Shown here: positions 26,009 to 37,540 of the stretch, piece by piece
Layout of the letters: every line of letters begins with the position of its first letter
How positions within the stretch are numbered: position 1 is the stretch's first letter
Origin: Phoronis australis
Lineage: Eukaryota > Phoronida > Phoronidae
Direction: 5' to 3'
DNA: 64,000 nucleotides
NCBI GenBank assembly: GCA_002633005.1
Contig: NMRA01000862.1
Span: 52,895 to 116,894 of the forward strand
The notes under the pieces: generated by a model
Databases searched by the model: none
Told to the model about the DNA's origin: nothing
What the model saw: only the letters and a program-made list of their open reading frames with translations
Translations under genes and position numbers: made by a program

Positions 26009-26240
26009 ACAAACTGAATACAATAGAACCTCATGGATTGAACATAAAAACTTAAAATATGTCATTGAATTTTTTACGCAAAAATGTATCATTTTCATTA
26101 CACCATATCTTATATGTCAATTGTCATTTCGTGTTTGATTTTACTTTATTTCTGTTTTTGTTGATAAAGGAAGTTGTTACCTCCGAAAATTTCAAATTTC
26201 AGTTGATCCATTCTTGTTGTTTTATTTACCGATTTATATT
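26009..26240 (+). mobile_element. Second Penelope-like 3' tail, inverted
   Basis: This 232-bp stretch is the reverse complement of 25548-25779 with very few differences and no length change that I can see. It carries the last codons of the GIY-YIG frame (NTIEPHGLNIK) and the 3' tail on the + strand. The two tails face outward and the bodies meet at the N. It ends at the same tail position as the left copy (GATTTATATT), while the third copy continues past that point. Confidence 0.75.
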
Positions 26241-28514
26241 CTTCATTTCACGAAACAATAGTATCCTTGGGAGGATCTGGATCGCCTTATTTAGTTTCAG
26301 ATATATTTTCTACGTTATTCATCAATTCCCAAAGATGCAGAACTCATTAACAACAACTCTTCGCTGTACTTGATTCTTCAAAGATCAGTGGTGTCTGTGG
26401 TCCATGTAACTCCCTTATGAAGCATTTCTTCCGACGAACAGAAACAAAGCTAGCGGTACAGATGTGCCAGACCCTTTGCTCACGCATAGCGCCATTGAAG
26501 AACCAGAACACCACTCTGTGACCTTGCATACAGATGTTTTCATGCTAGGTCTTACTTAATATTTGTGTAAACAACCTACTCTAGTGGACTGAGCTCAGAT
26601 CCTGAGCGAAATGCTAATCTTGCGCTGAGAACACTACACTCCGATTAATACTCCATGTACATTAGAAGTGTTGACGTCATGTGTAACAGCTCGTTTTTCA
26701 TTTGAAGACGTTGATCGCAGGCAGGTAAGCTGACGTGGACTACCGCCTATTTAGCAAGCTCTGATTTATCGATCAGTGGTTACTTTGTGTCAGACGATTG
26801 GCTGTGGGTTTGTTCAAAAGGTAGCTATGCTTTGGGATTGTGCGTTGATGGAGAATGAATAATCAAATCGAGTAATTAATGTATTATATCATAATCCCTA
26901 ATTAAACAAGTGAAACCTGCTGTTAGTTAAGTAATCAACTACAAAGAAGAGTAACTACGCTAGCGCCCTCTTTAAAGATTACTTCAATCAATCAACCAAA
27001 ATAATCAAATGTCCTATCTGCTATCCAAGTTAGGACTCTCCACTTGATGGATAACTGCCCTGTTGGTGTGTACTTGCTGGTCACCGTCTCTGGTGATGCA
27101 ACACTTCCAGGCAATTTCTTCTACCCGCGATTCAACTTGCTGGTCACAGTCTCTGGCTGGTGACGCAACACTTCAGGTAGTATCTTGCTACACATGATGC
27201 AAGTGACAAGCTCTTAGTTAACTTCCTGTTCGTTAACCCTTGCCCTTGCCAATCTTCCACGACATGGCTCTGTCGTACAAATTCCTCTGTACACTGTAGC
27301 AGGTCTTCATGCTTCAACTGCTATAGCTCATCTGAATATCTTGTTGACTTAAGCCCATATTATAATATTCTACGTATTTAGTAATTGGTTAATAAAAACC
27401 ACATGATCATATCCAATCATATCATTGGCTGTTACAGTTTGTTCTAAGAGTTTTCTAGAATCTCTAGAGTACTTTGACCCCAGAACCAAAAGTTGTAAAC
27501 ACCATTTAAAATAGATTTTGACGTTAAAGTTCATGTCAACAAGTCTGATCCCATTATTTAAAAGTACATGTGCACAAATTTTGGGCAACTTAAATGGATC
27601 TATTCTTACTAATTCCTTAATCAATATTTATACTGACAGTTTGGAATGTCAGCAACACAATGACTTCTGGACAAGGCATTCGAAACTTATTGTGTAGCCA
27701 ATCAAAAACATTCGGAAACAGTGCAGCATATGTAATTGATTGTATACCCAATCAAAAGCATTCGAACAGTCTATTCTCACACGTAACTCATTGATTTTCT
27801 TGTCGGTAACATGATACAAGGAGTTTACAGGTGGATGAGCATTTTAGAGCATCTATTGGGGCATGTCGTCTTTCAGTCTCGAATAGTCTAGGAAACGCAA
27901 CTGAAGCTACATGTAGGTCTTTATTAGGATGCCACTGCATGAGACATACTGTTAGAGCGTACATTGTATCTCTCAGCTTCTGCTGAAACGTCTGTTCCTT
28001 TTTACGTCTTTGTTTCGTGTGGGGACGACGATTGGAGAGCACCAGTCAGTCGGTTCATGGATTGTTTCTATCACACCAAGACGTGTCAACTCGTCGAGGC
28101 TAAGATGATATCAGACTAGCGCAGTACTGTCTTCAGACAAATTTATCAAAAGTCAATGTCAGAAACTGCAGTGATCTAGTTTCAATCACTTCCCAACGGA
28201 AAAGAACAAACTTTAAGAAAATGATCCAAAGACAGGATCGAGGTTCCCTCCTCCAACCACTGGCTACTAATAAACGAAAATCAATAAGGTTTCGTGACAG
28301 TTTCAGTTTAATGCTTTAAACGGTCCAGTGGACCCTATACTATTGAAACGATTTCATCGTTCAAAAAATGAGTGGTACGTATAGAAACTGGCACGTTTTG
28401 CTTTTACCCTTAGTGGTTCTTGTATACGCCGGACGTTTATTAATTTAGTTTTTGGCCTAAATACCTTGACCCAGTTTCGCGCTGAACTTTTTAGAGACTT
28501 AACGTTTACTACTG

Positions 28515-28670
28515 CAGTGGCGGATTTAGAAGGGGGCAAAAGGGGCCATGGCCCCCTAACATTCTCCCAGATTCCATTTGGCAATAGGGGGTGCGAATGT
28601 CTGTCTGGTAAAATCCTCGCTAATACTCTGCCATGCCCCCTTCCTCAACTCAAAATCCTGGATCCGCACC
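28515..28670. mobile_element. hAT-like MITE
   Basis: The left end CAGTGGCGGATTTAGAAGG and the right end (CCTGGATCCGCAC, 28657-28669) are imperfect inverted repeats of the CAGTGGCGGATCCAG type common to non-autonomous hAT elements in animals. G-rich and C-rich subterminal blocks (GGGGGC near the left, GCCCCC near the right) also pair. The interior is non-coding. I did not find a clear 8-bp target-site duplication. Confidence 0.6.
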
Positions 28671-29504
28671 TACATGTAGGTTAAAACTACTAAGACAAAG
28701 AGATCCGTCGTTTATTGTTTTCAGCAAAACCTGAGTGCGTTGTATGTCGCGACTTACAGTTCGTAGAATATCTTGTTTTTTATTCCACCCCAGATGAATT
28801 TGATTGAAACAAGCTGTTGAAAGAAACTGGGCATTCGCCATTGACAATAGTTATCATATGTTTTCGTACATCTAAAATGTCGCTGATATTATTATTAACT
28901 GCCTCTAGTACTGTTTTATTCGTGATTTTAAAGAGATTACGGAAAACCGGAGAATTGGATTAATGAGTTGCAGCTCATAGCAGCCTGCGCTAATACGATT
29001 CTCATTTTGCGGCATGTGTGATTTTTTCTGCGTAATGTTTCAAATTTATCTGTAGTGCCTTTTGGAAATTTGTGTTTGTTTAACTCCTCAACAAAACCGA
29101 AGTTTTAATCAGGTACACACCCGGACTGCCTGTACATGACTTGGAGGCAGTCATTATAATACCGTGTATCAGCTCAGTTGTAAACAGATCATGCACGACA
29201 CTCAGTTTTGGATTAAAAGTACGCTTTTTAATTAATGAATGTTTTACATGCTGTTGTACTCAATGAAAAGAGAGCATCATTGCTCCATTCACCGAAAAAC
29301 GGACACCCTTTGTTTCGCGCAACTCTGAAAAAGAAACGATTTCTCACACTCCAATCACCTCCAATATAAATGTTGATATTTAGAGTACCTTTAGTTCAGT
29401 TTCCGAGGTAATGGTACAGCCCTTTCTATCGGCTTCTTCCGCCTGTTAATCATTTGCCGTCACAGAAAAATCATAACCCGTAAACATTCTTTGCTCTATT
29501 TCAG

Positions 29505-29768
29505 ACCTGCAGTGTACTATTCCAGACCACCAAAAATTGTTTAAAGGAAGTACTATCAAGTCTTTGATTGTGACAAATTCTAAGACAACAACAGAGATGA
29601 ACATTGGTGACGCAGTAGGTGTTAATGAACAAGTGGAAGTCAAGTGTAACGATAACATCTTTTATAATCCAAGGGACTTCTGGTATCAACTGGCCAAGCT
29701 GAGAGGCGCTAGCTCTGTAACATGTCTGGGTGGCATGTGGTCGACTGAACCGTTCCCATCATGTGATA
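29505..29768 (+). CDS. Sushi (CCP) exon 5, longest
   Basis: The 264-nt exon (88 codons, phase 1-1) follows CTATTTCAG and precedes GTAAGT, a consensus donor. It begins DLQCTIPDHQKLF and ends EPFPSCD. Four cysteines (LQC, VKC, VTC, PSC) and the tryptophan in CLGGMWSTEPFPSC place it firmly among CCP modules, but it is about 25 residues longer than usual. The extra length is a Ser/Thr-rich stretch between cysteines 1 and 2 (SLIVTNSKTTTEMN) and a longer loop after cysteine 2 (NIFYNPRDFWYQLAKLRG). The last coding base is A, not G as in most other exons of the gene, but the phase is the same. Confidence 0.9.
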
Positions 29769-29894
29769 GTAAGTTCAATGTTAGGTTACTTGGCTCCCAG
29801 TCCATTCGTTAGATGTCCTAACATGGAAATGTTTAAGATTGTGTAGAACTCTAGAAAAAAATCTAAATTTGGCTTACTTCGGAAAACCTAGGAA

Positions 29895-29975
29895 AGAAGG
29901 AGACAGCGTGGTCTTGTGTGATATGTGCCCGCCTTCTTTACTCGATGTCGTGGGTTTGAGTCCCATTGAACCACA
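29895..29975 (+). mobile_element. tRNA-derived SINE head
   Basis: GGTTTGAGTCC at 29953-29963 differs by one base from the RNA polymerase III B-box consensus GGTTCGANTCC. A GCGTGGTCTTG stretch about 40 bases upstream (29906-29916) resembles an A box. The spacing is that of a tRNA gene, but the arms do not fold into a proper tRNA, which fits a tRNA-derived SINE head. The extent of the SINE body downstream is not clear from one copy. Confidence 0.5.
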
Positions 29976-32900
29976 CTGCTAGACCCTTGAGTCAGGTTTC
30001 TTGCTCCTCAGCTGCGTTTCAATTACAGATTTATAAAGCACAAAAATAGCTTCAGGTGATCAGTGCTATAGGCCCACGTGCGTGGCGAGCGCACGTCTGG
30101 TACAACGTGTATCAGACCGCCTGCAGTTACTTTTCAGCACCTAGGCAAACTTTCAGGAAATATTTTCTGTCTAAGCTTGGATCAAAATCAGGCTAACCCA
30201 AGACCAAAATTTGTTAGTCCCTTATTTTGCAGCAGATAGCGAACGAGTCGTTTGTATGCTCACCTAAAATGTGACTTAATTCCTGACAAAGTTTAGACCA
30301 AGGACCAAAAGCTTACATTGTGTTCATGAAACGGACTTTTCTGAAGTTGCGTCTGTGGTGTTAACTAAGCCCAAGCTTCGGTCTTAACTTGGGCACATTT
30401 TGGTCTTAACGTCGACCTCTTAATTCAGTTTTCATGAAAAGGGCCTCTTTTCTCGGAAGTGGCTGACTAGATTTACACCAATCTTTCGAAGCCATGGTTT
30501 ATGTCAACGTAGACTGGTATTTGAGGGATCTGCAACACTGTTTTGGGGTTTATTCTTCAAAATGTATAACAAATGAGCTTTGATCATGCTATTTATACCA
30601 TTATTTTGCTATAATTTTGTTTTCTGTTTTGGTATTGTTTAAAAGCGAAAGATTAGAACACAATTAGATATTTGACTGAGCATACAAAATTGAAGATAAC
30701 GCGTGGAACATATACTTGATTCCTGTCCTTAACATTTTTACAGAGGCGTAACTAAGTGACAGGTGAATTAAGGTTATCTCAATCTTTATTAAGTGGATTC
30801 CATTGAAACTTGTATATCAAAGAACTAATCTTTGTAAACTAGTAAAAGTATATATTTTCTGAAAGAAAAAAGGTCTGAAAGTATACAACGATATTTTGTG
30901 TTTACGTATCATTGTCATTATTATATTAAACACCTTTTTAAATCAAAGTATCATTTTTAAGAAAGTTCTTTCATAGCAAAATAATCCGTCGGTCGATTTA
31001 AGTGAAAACTACCATTTACCTCAAACTCGATGGTATGAGTTTTCGATTAGTTTTTTCGTTTTATTTCAATGACTAATCAACTCGCAAACGTAAGGTATTT
31101 TGCAAAAAAATAGAAGTCGTATTCGTCTTTGTTATATAACGCAAAAACCGAAAATTCAAACATCATTTATGAGATTGATGAATAAATATTGAGTTTGGAA
31201 AGTTTCAGCGAAATTCACCAAGCCGTTTTTGAGAACTCGTGTTCCTAACTTCAAATAAAGTCGATCTGCCGCAGCCGAGAAAAAGTCGATTAAACTGAGA
31301 CGGGTGAAAATCTCAGGTTTTCAATTGGTTAATTTTTCGATGATAACTTGATTCTTCAATATAACCCATACGTACCTAATCCATGTGAGCTATTTCAACA
31401 TTCGCACACAATTTCAACTGAATTTGCTGTGTGTAATTAACTTAATTATCTCTAAACGTACCTTCCCCAGCCCCGAGGAAAGATCAACAGTTCATCGTTA
31501 TGCACATAGTCTGTACACGTGACATGCCGGGAGAACTTACGAAACCACGTAAGAAATGGATAACAAAAATCGAAGCGATGGTTAGACCGTGTCGTTAGCA
31601 TGAGAGCGAAACAGCGAAATGTCAATTTACTTATTGAGTTAAGGAGTTTGGGTGAGGATTTATGTCTTTTCACAACTTGCTGTATTCGTGACCACAGAGG
31701 CGTTGGGGCGAGTACTACACTGTGGCATTCGTTCTCAACAGTAGTGTGCATTTAGACGCACGGCAACTCAACTCAGGATCAAAACAGTTACTACGTTTTG
31801 CCTTTGCTTATTTTTTGTTTTCCCGGCACCGTTCTATCATAAGTACGCCTTGTTGACTCAATATCATGGCGACTTGGTGAACGAAAGAACTGATGGTTCA
31901 TAAGAAGCTGCTCGGTACCTGGCGGGAGATTCGATTTGACAGCCCTGTAACCTTTGACCTCGGATAAGTTGTAAATAAATATCCACGCGGTTGTGCTGTT
32001 TCAAGGTGGTTTTAGTAAATCTTCTTTCTCACTACACGGTATGAATTTTGTATTTGAATTTCCCCGAGAATCAGGATATAAAGTGTTTTGCTAGTCGCAG
32101 GTGAAATATTGTAATTTTTTGCCAATTTTTGTGAACAAGGTTTGAGATATTAAATTAGCGTTGCGCAAGATCATTTTATCTACAACAGGTAAAATTTCAA
32201 GCACATATTTTGAGCATTGATAATGCGCTTTTACGCGTCAACAGTAGTTTTGATATACAGGTACTGCACAAAAGAATCCTGGTGATGACAGAGCGGATTT
32301 TACTGTTGTTGTCAATCAACCATTTTGCTGTTTGTGGAGCTCGAAAATTAAGACAAAACGGGACAAAGACTTTAAAAACCTTGCACAAATTCCAAATTCA
32401 ATTTTACGATCAACCATGTCTACTGTAAAGGCGACAAGCTACATGTGGGTTACATAAACAACAATCAAAGTGCGCTAAATCAGCAAATTTCATCCTCGTT
32501 CGATTAATACCGGGGTTTTCCGTAGATAAGCCCCTGGGCGTGTATTCGGAAAGCGAAAATTTTCAAGCGTCATAGTAACCGCAAAAAACGCCCGGGCGTT
32601 TATTCGGAAAAGGGGGTGTGTAAACGGAAAGTCAAAATTTTGGCCACGTAAATACCAGCATGATGCGCGATTTGCATTTTTTGTAAATGAAACAGCCCTT
32701 CTGTGTGAATTGGTAGTCTTTAAAAAGACTGCTGATACCTGTTAACAACGTTAATTGTGTAGCAACTTATCAATTTTTGCAATATCTGCCCCGTGGGACA
32801 AGAAAATTAATGTGCAAGACACTTCTAGACCTCTTTGTGGCAAAGTTGATAGCACCCAAGGTCGCTTAGTAGAAAATCTATGAACTTCGGCTTGGATACT

Positions 32901-33239
32901 CCCACCTCATATTGTGGAAAAATATAAGATTCGAGCGTGTGAAATTTCGGGGTCTAACGGAGCTCAACACACATTGCTACCAAGCTCATTTTGACGACTG
33001 TCTTCATGCAGGTAGCTGGCTGGTTACGTCATAACCCGCAGTATATCACACAAAGACATTGATAACTAGGAAGATTATTGTCACGGCGTGACAATAATGG
33101 ACTCTGCGCGGGCGTATTAATGGGATTGTTATGGGAAATTATTGACAGTAACCCGTTTACCAATATGAGAAGCGGTTCTTTAAAATTATAGGAGAAGTTA
33201 CATGTTAATATTTTGATGACCTTTCCACTAATTGACCCC

Positions 33240-34460
33240 TTCCAGTGCCTTATGAGCCCCGATGAGGGGAAAATTCTAAACTCAGTTAAAAGTGTGGTTG
33301 ATGCTAAGAATCACAGATGTTTAACTTTAAGCACTTCAGGATACAAGATGAATGAATTGGTCAAACTTTCAGAAGAAAAATGCACCTAATGACCCTATAG
33401 GTGCACCAAATGGCCTGAAAAATTAAAATTCAAACTCAATCGCATTTAGTAAACAGATTTGTAATTTTGAAGTCTCTAGCTCAAAATTTTAGTTTGCACT
33501 CAATGACCTTTGACCTATTTTTTCTGATTGCTTAAGCGTATTGCGTAGTAAAGTAGGGTGTTCAATTGGCATGTTGACTTACACCAGTGTGCTGAAATTG
33601 AGTCCCGATGAGGGAGTAGTTGTTAACTCGATTAAAAGTGTGGTTAATGCCAACAATCACAGATGTTTTACTTTAAGCACTTCAGAATACAAGATGAATG
33701 AAGTGGTCAAACTTTCAGAAGATGCACCTAATGACCCCATGGGTGCACCAAATGACCTGAAAATTTAGAATTCATACTCAATCGCACTTAGTAAACAGAT
33801 ATATAATTCTGAAGTCTCTAGCTCAAAATTTTAGTTTGCACTCAATGACCATTGACCTATTTTTTTTTTGATTGGTTAGGCCTATTGCGAAGTAAAGTAG
33901 GGTATTCACTTGGCATGTTGACTTACACCAGTGTGCTGAAATTGAAAAGAATTCCTTGAAAAACGTAAGAGATATAACATTTTGAACGTTACATGTCCTT
34001 TGCACTAATTGACCTTATCCGGTGCATTTTAAGCATCTTTAGGAGAATTATTGCAAAGCCCATGGAAAATGTGTTTAACGCTGAGAATCACAGTTGTCAC
34101 ATCAGAATACTTGCTGATTGAAAAGGTCAAATTTTCAGAAGAAAAATGCACCTAATGACCCCATGTTTGCACTAAATGACATGAAACTTTGGATTCCGAT
34201 TTGATTTACGTGTGTATATCAGACCTGTCAATTTGAAGTGTCTAGCTCAAAATTTTAGTTTGCACCTAATGACCTTTGATCTATTTCACCTGATTGGATG
34301 ACCTGTTTACTTAGAAAAGTAGTTTTTTAAATTGTCATGTTGGCTTATACCTGTGCACCGAATTTGAAAAAGATAGCTTTAAAACTGAAGGAGGAGTAGC
34401 ATTTTGAAAATTATATGACCTTTGCACCAAACGACCTCTTCCGGTGCAATATGGAATATG
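33240..34460. repeat. Diverged tandem repeat, period about 350-420 bp
   Basis: The phrase CTAGCTCAAAATTTTAGTTT appears near 33478, 33820 and 34242, and a TGCACCTAATGACCC phrase precedes each. Units one and two agree closely; the third is longer and more diverged. Within units, TGACC-containing phrases recur on a smaller scale (ATTTGACC, AATGACC, GACCTTTGACC). The array is non-coding and internal to the TIR element. Confidence 0.75.
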
Positions 34461-34693
34461 ATTATATAACCAATCAAAATTAATATACTGACAAAAGTCA
34501 TTTGCTGATTTAAAGACCGTACCTTGCTTCCAATTTGGAGTTATTAAGTCTCAAAGTTGGTTGGAAGAAGAATAAGAAGTATAAGAATAAGAATAAGAAG
34601 AACTAGAAAGATTTTTGTCACGGCGTGACAATAACGGACTCTGCGCGTGCGTATTACTGGAATTATTATGGGAAGTTACTGAAGTTCTTATTG

Positions 34694-34830
34694 CTCTGCG
34701 CTTACACGCGCACAGTAATAAAATTGAAGAAAACCCAGGAACTACAGTACTCTGCGCTTGCACGCGCAGATTAATAAAATTTAAGAAAACCCAAGAACAA
34801 CAGTACTCTGCGCTTGCACGCGCAGAATAA
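34694..34830. repeat. 56-bp tandem repeat
   Basis: CTCTGCGCTT begins units at 34694, 34750 and 34806, a period of exactly 56 bases. Each unit has a CTCTGCGC...ACGCGCA segment and an AATAAAATT...GAAAACCCA segment; the third is incomplete. The unit head also occurs in single form near 33100 and 34635, next to the GTCACGGCGTGAC palindrome. Confidence 0.85.
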
Positions 34831-36031
34831 TTACATTTTGTCCGACGGTCACGTTCAGTCTGCGGCGGTCCTGTTTTGCGGTGGAGAGGTCGTGTTTTTT
34901 GGTGCGTCTGCTACATTTTTTTTTTTTTGTTGCGGCGGTCTTATTTGATTCCGTAGGTCCCGTTTTGTGATGAGTTGGTCCGATTTGGCGGACCGGCTGT
35001 CATGTTTTGGGTCCAGTGGTCATGTTGTTTTTCACCTTTGTATCAGTATTGGCTTGTAAACGGCGAGAAAGAATACACGCCCGCGAGGATATCGCAGCCG
35101 AGAAACTCCTGGAATTTGTATCTTCAGCCATGCGTAAAATCCCGCAATAAATCATTATAAGAGCGTTTTAAAAATGTTGCGGCAAGGTCTCTACCGTATG
35201 TCCCAACGCCCGGATTCGCGAACACATGGGGTACAACGCGGGTATCTAAGAGATGGATGGCAAGTCGCGGGATCCCTTCAGCGACTCGGAGGTGGAAAGA
35301 AGTTTGGAGGAGCGGATGGATGAAAACATTAACATGGACTGAATACATGTAGATTAAGAGGTTTAATGACTGATTTTTTATTTAAAACTGTTTTCAAAAA
35401 TTTTATGCTAATAAATGCGTAGTTTGGCAACACTTCATTCGTTTTTATAATTGATAAATGCTCCACAAAACTGACTTTGTGGCTAAAAGTTGACGCTGAA
35501 TGGACTTTTAAGAGGAAATTTTCCAAATAAACGCCCCACTATCTGGACACTTGACACGAGAAGTTGCAACACCAGCATAATTTTCCGAATAAACGCACAT
35601 GGGCGTTTCATCGGCTGCGCTTATCTACGGAAAACCCCGGTAACCAACATGACATGCTTCAATTAAAAGTCAACTTCAACGCTATGTGTATTTATTTTGG
35701 TGATGCGATACACATTTTAGGAATTCGATTAGATTCCATTATTGTTAGGAAGGGTACGATTATTCATGTTTGTTAAATTAATTCTTTTTAATTATAGTTA
35801 ACTTACTCTCCTGTTGATGTTAGCAACACCATTTTTAAACATGATCCAGCGAATGTGTTTTTTAATATCTGAATTACATGTATGCTTTTCAAAAGATGCA
35901 AGTAAATAATAACTTTTTAAAACCCAAAACTGTCAGTTAAAATTAAATGTAAGTATCAAATCTAAACTACATTGGCTTATTAATTGCAATTTCATGTGAA
36001 CTCCCTGTTTTCCTCTATTTTTTGCACATAG

Positions 36032-36271
36032 TTAATTGGTGCTACGTAACGAACATCACTGTGGAAGGAGCCCAGATGGCGTACAACACCGCTTTTTTTG
36101 ATTGCGCTATTTCACCGGATGAGTGGAGAGCTGTGAAATTCGTTGACAACGGATTCGACTGCGGCATAGTCGACTTCGATTGCGATACTGGTAAACTGCT
36201 TCAAAATGGAACGAAGACATTCAAATGTGGCGACAACGGCATGTTTGACCACAATTACATACGTTGTGCAG
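36032..36271 (+). CDS. Divergent sushi-like exon 6, six cysteines
   Basis: The 240-nt exon (80 codons, phase 1-1) follows CACATAG and precedes GTAAGTAAG, a strong donor. It translates from VNWCYVTNITVEG to NYIRCAG. Six cysteines are present (NWC, FDC, FDC, FDC, FKC, IRC) instead of four, and the tryptophan expected between the last two is absent (CGDNGMFDHNYIRC). The closing CGDNGMF...C pattern is sushi-like, but the first half is unusual, with repeated D-C pairs in DCGIVDFDCD. An N-glycosylation sequon (NIT) sits near residue 8. Position, phase and splice signals make it a real exon of this gene; its fold is probably a CCP variant. Confidence 0.82.
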
Positions 36272-36502
36272 GTAAGTAAGCGTACTTGACACATGTATGG
36301 ATTGCTGGCACGTCCTCAGGTCTTTACCGCCATGTGTTGAGTAGACGGCTGCGCAGTATTTTGTGGAAATTGTTAACGCCTTTGAAATCAGTGGTACGTG
36401 TAAGCTTTATAGATATATTATATGTGCAAATACATGTAAATAGGGCATAATTTTTTTCTGTCATATTCGTGGGCCTGTGATTTCCACTTTGCCAAATGGC
36501 GT

Positions 36503-36640
36503 CAGTAGCGGATCCACGTTTTCAGCAAGGGGGGGTTTAAGATTCCCGCCAAGGTCGAATCCTAGGCGCGTGGCACCGAGCGGGGGGAGGTCGGCAGGGG
36601 GGTTTCCCCTCTCGTGTAAGATATTTTTTTTTTGTTTCTG
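36503..36640 (+). mobile_element. hAT-like element fragment
   Basis: CAGTAGCGGATCCACG at 36503 matches the TIR type of the MITE at 28515 with small changes, and is followed by G-rich then C-rich blocks. I see no matching right end, so it is likely one end of a truncated copy. Confidence 0.4.
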
Positions 36641-37244
36641 TATCCAAATAGTGAAATTTCCATGCATCCTGGTAAGTTTCTGGCACTTAACATATCTCTG
36701 GAGTTTTTCTTAAGATAATTAAAAACCCTTCTCGATTTCATCACATGAACTTGGCTCATAAGTTTCGTGAAACCATATTGTGCACATCTGGGTATGAGTC
36801 ACGCCACCAGCAAAAATTTTTGTTGGAACATCTGCTTACACACACCTTTTTTAGCATACGAAAAGTCGTATACGAAAAAGTGTGGTGTTTATACAAGGGT
36901 TTAGACAATTTCCAAATATTCAAGAGCATAATTAAGGAGCACCGACGGGGCGTAAAAACTTGAATATCAGATGATCGCGTAACAGCAGCCTCAAGTTGTA
37001 TAAGAACGAAGACCTGTACTGTTAGTCCGGAAATAAGCATGTGTTCTGTCTCGTTACGAGAAAAACTGGCGAACGATGGTGCTCTCAACTCATAGTCTAT
37101 TATTAAAAGCGACAATAAATAATTAGTTATCACTTTATTAAGCTGAATCACGTTGACAACAATTGAAAAACGTCAAATTTATAGGAAACAAATCATCTGA
37201 AAACAGTTTCACGAAACCAAAACATCCTGTGCACAGTGGTGAAA

Positions 37245-37540
37245 AGATATTCTGGACTAGTAGTTTGCAGAGGGACCAGATGTACACTGAGAGTACACAC
37301 AAAGCTGACCTGGTCCGTCACGAGACCAAGAGTACACCTGTGCTTATTATCCCTGTAAAAAATAGTCGATCTGTCGCGGGACCAAACAGTACTGGCTGAG
37401 ATAAATAGTTTTACAAAGCACACTTTTGTAAAAAAATCACAAGACTAGTTCGCCGAAGGACCAGAAGTACACTGAAACTCAACATTTACACAAATCAAGC
37501 TGGCCTAGTCCGTCGCGAGATCTAAAGTGTACTATGCAAA
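37245..37540. repeat. Diverged tandem duplication
   Basis: Two segments of roughly 100 bases share the order GGACTAGT/AGACTAGTT, GGACCAGA-TGTACACTGA, AAGCTGACCTGGTCCGTC (or AAGCTGGCCTAGTCCGTC) and CGAGA...AGTGTAC. A partial third copy lies between them (TCGATCTGTCGCGGGACC). It is non-coding. Confidence 0.55.

Larger units (their letters stand above)
24222..29504. other. Intron with inverted Penelope-like copies and MITE
   Basis: It holds two partial Penelope-like copies in opposite orientation around an N (25548-26240), a hAT-like MITE (28515-28670) and a short imperfect duplication of a TTGCTGGTCAC-containing segment (about 27068-27180). The interval 24720-24900 has several short similar phrases around GGAGTAC that I could not resolve into a repeat unit. 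The rest shows nothing I can name. Confidence 0.55.
32511..35642. mobile_element. 3.1-kb non-autonomous TIR element
   Basis: The left end CCGGGGTTTTCCGTAGATAA begins at 32513 and the exact reverse complement ends the element at 35640, each followed by the same TA, which may be the target-site duplication. Subterminal GGGCGTTTATTCGGAAA-type motifs occur at both ends in opposite orientation. The interior has no transposase: it is filled by a roughly 350-bp tandem repeat (33240-34460), direct repeats around a GTCACGGCGTGAC palindrome (33074 and 34615), an AAGAAT-rich stretch and a 56-bp tandem repeat (34694-34830). Related end fragments lie at about 37918-38030, 41195-41225 and 50565-50590. It is likely a large non-autonomous DNA transposon, superfamily uncertain. 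Confidence 0.65.
29769..36031. other. Intron with SINE head and 3.1-kb TIR element
   Basis: It contains a tRNA-like SINE head (29895-29975) and a TIR element (32511-35642) with internal tandem repeats. Between 30000 and 32500 I see AT-rich sequence with short unconnected open frames and nothing I can assign. The segment 35645-36031 before the next exon is AT-rich and without a visible feature apart from the acceptor. Confidence 0.55.
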
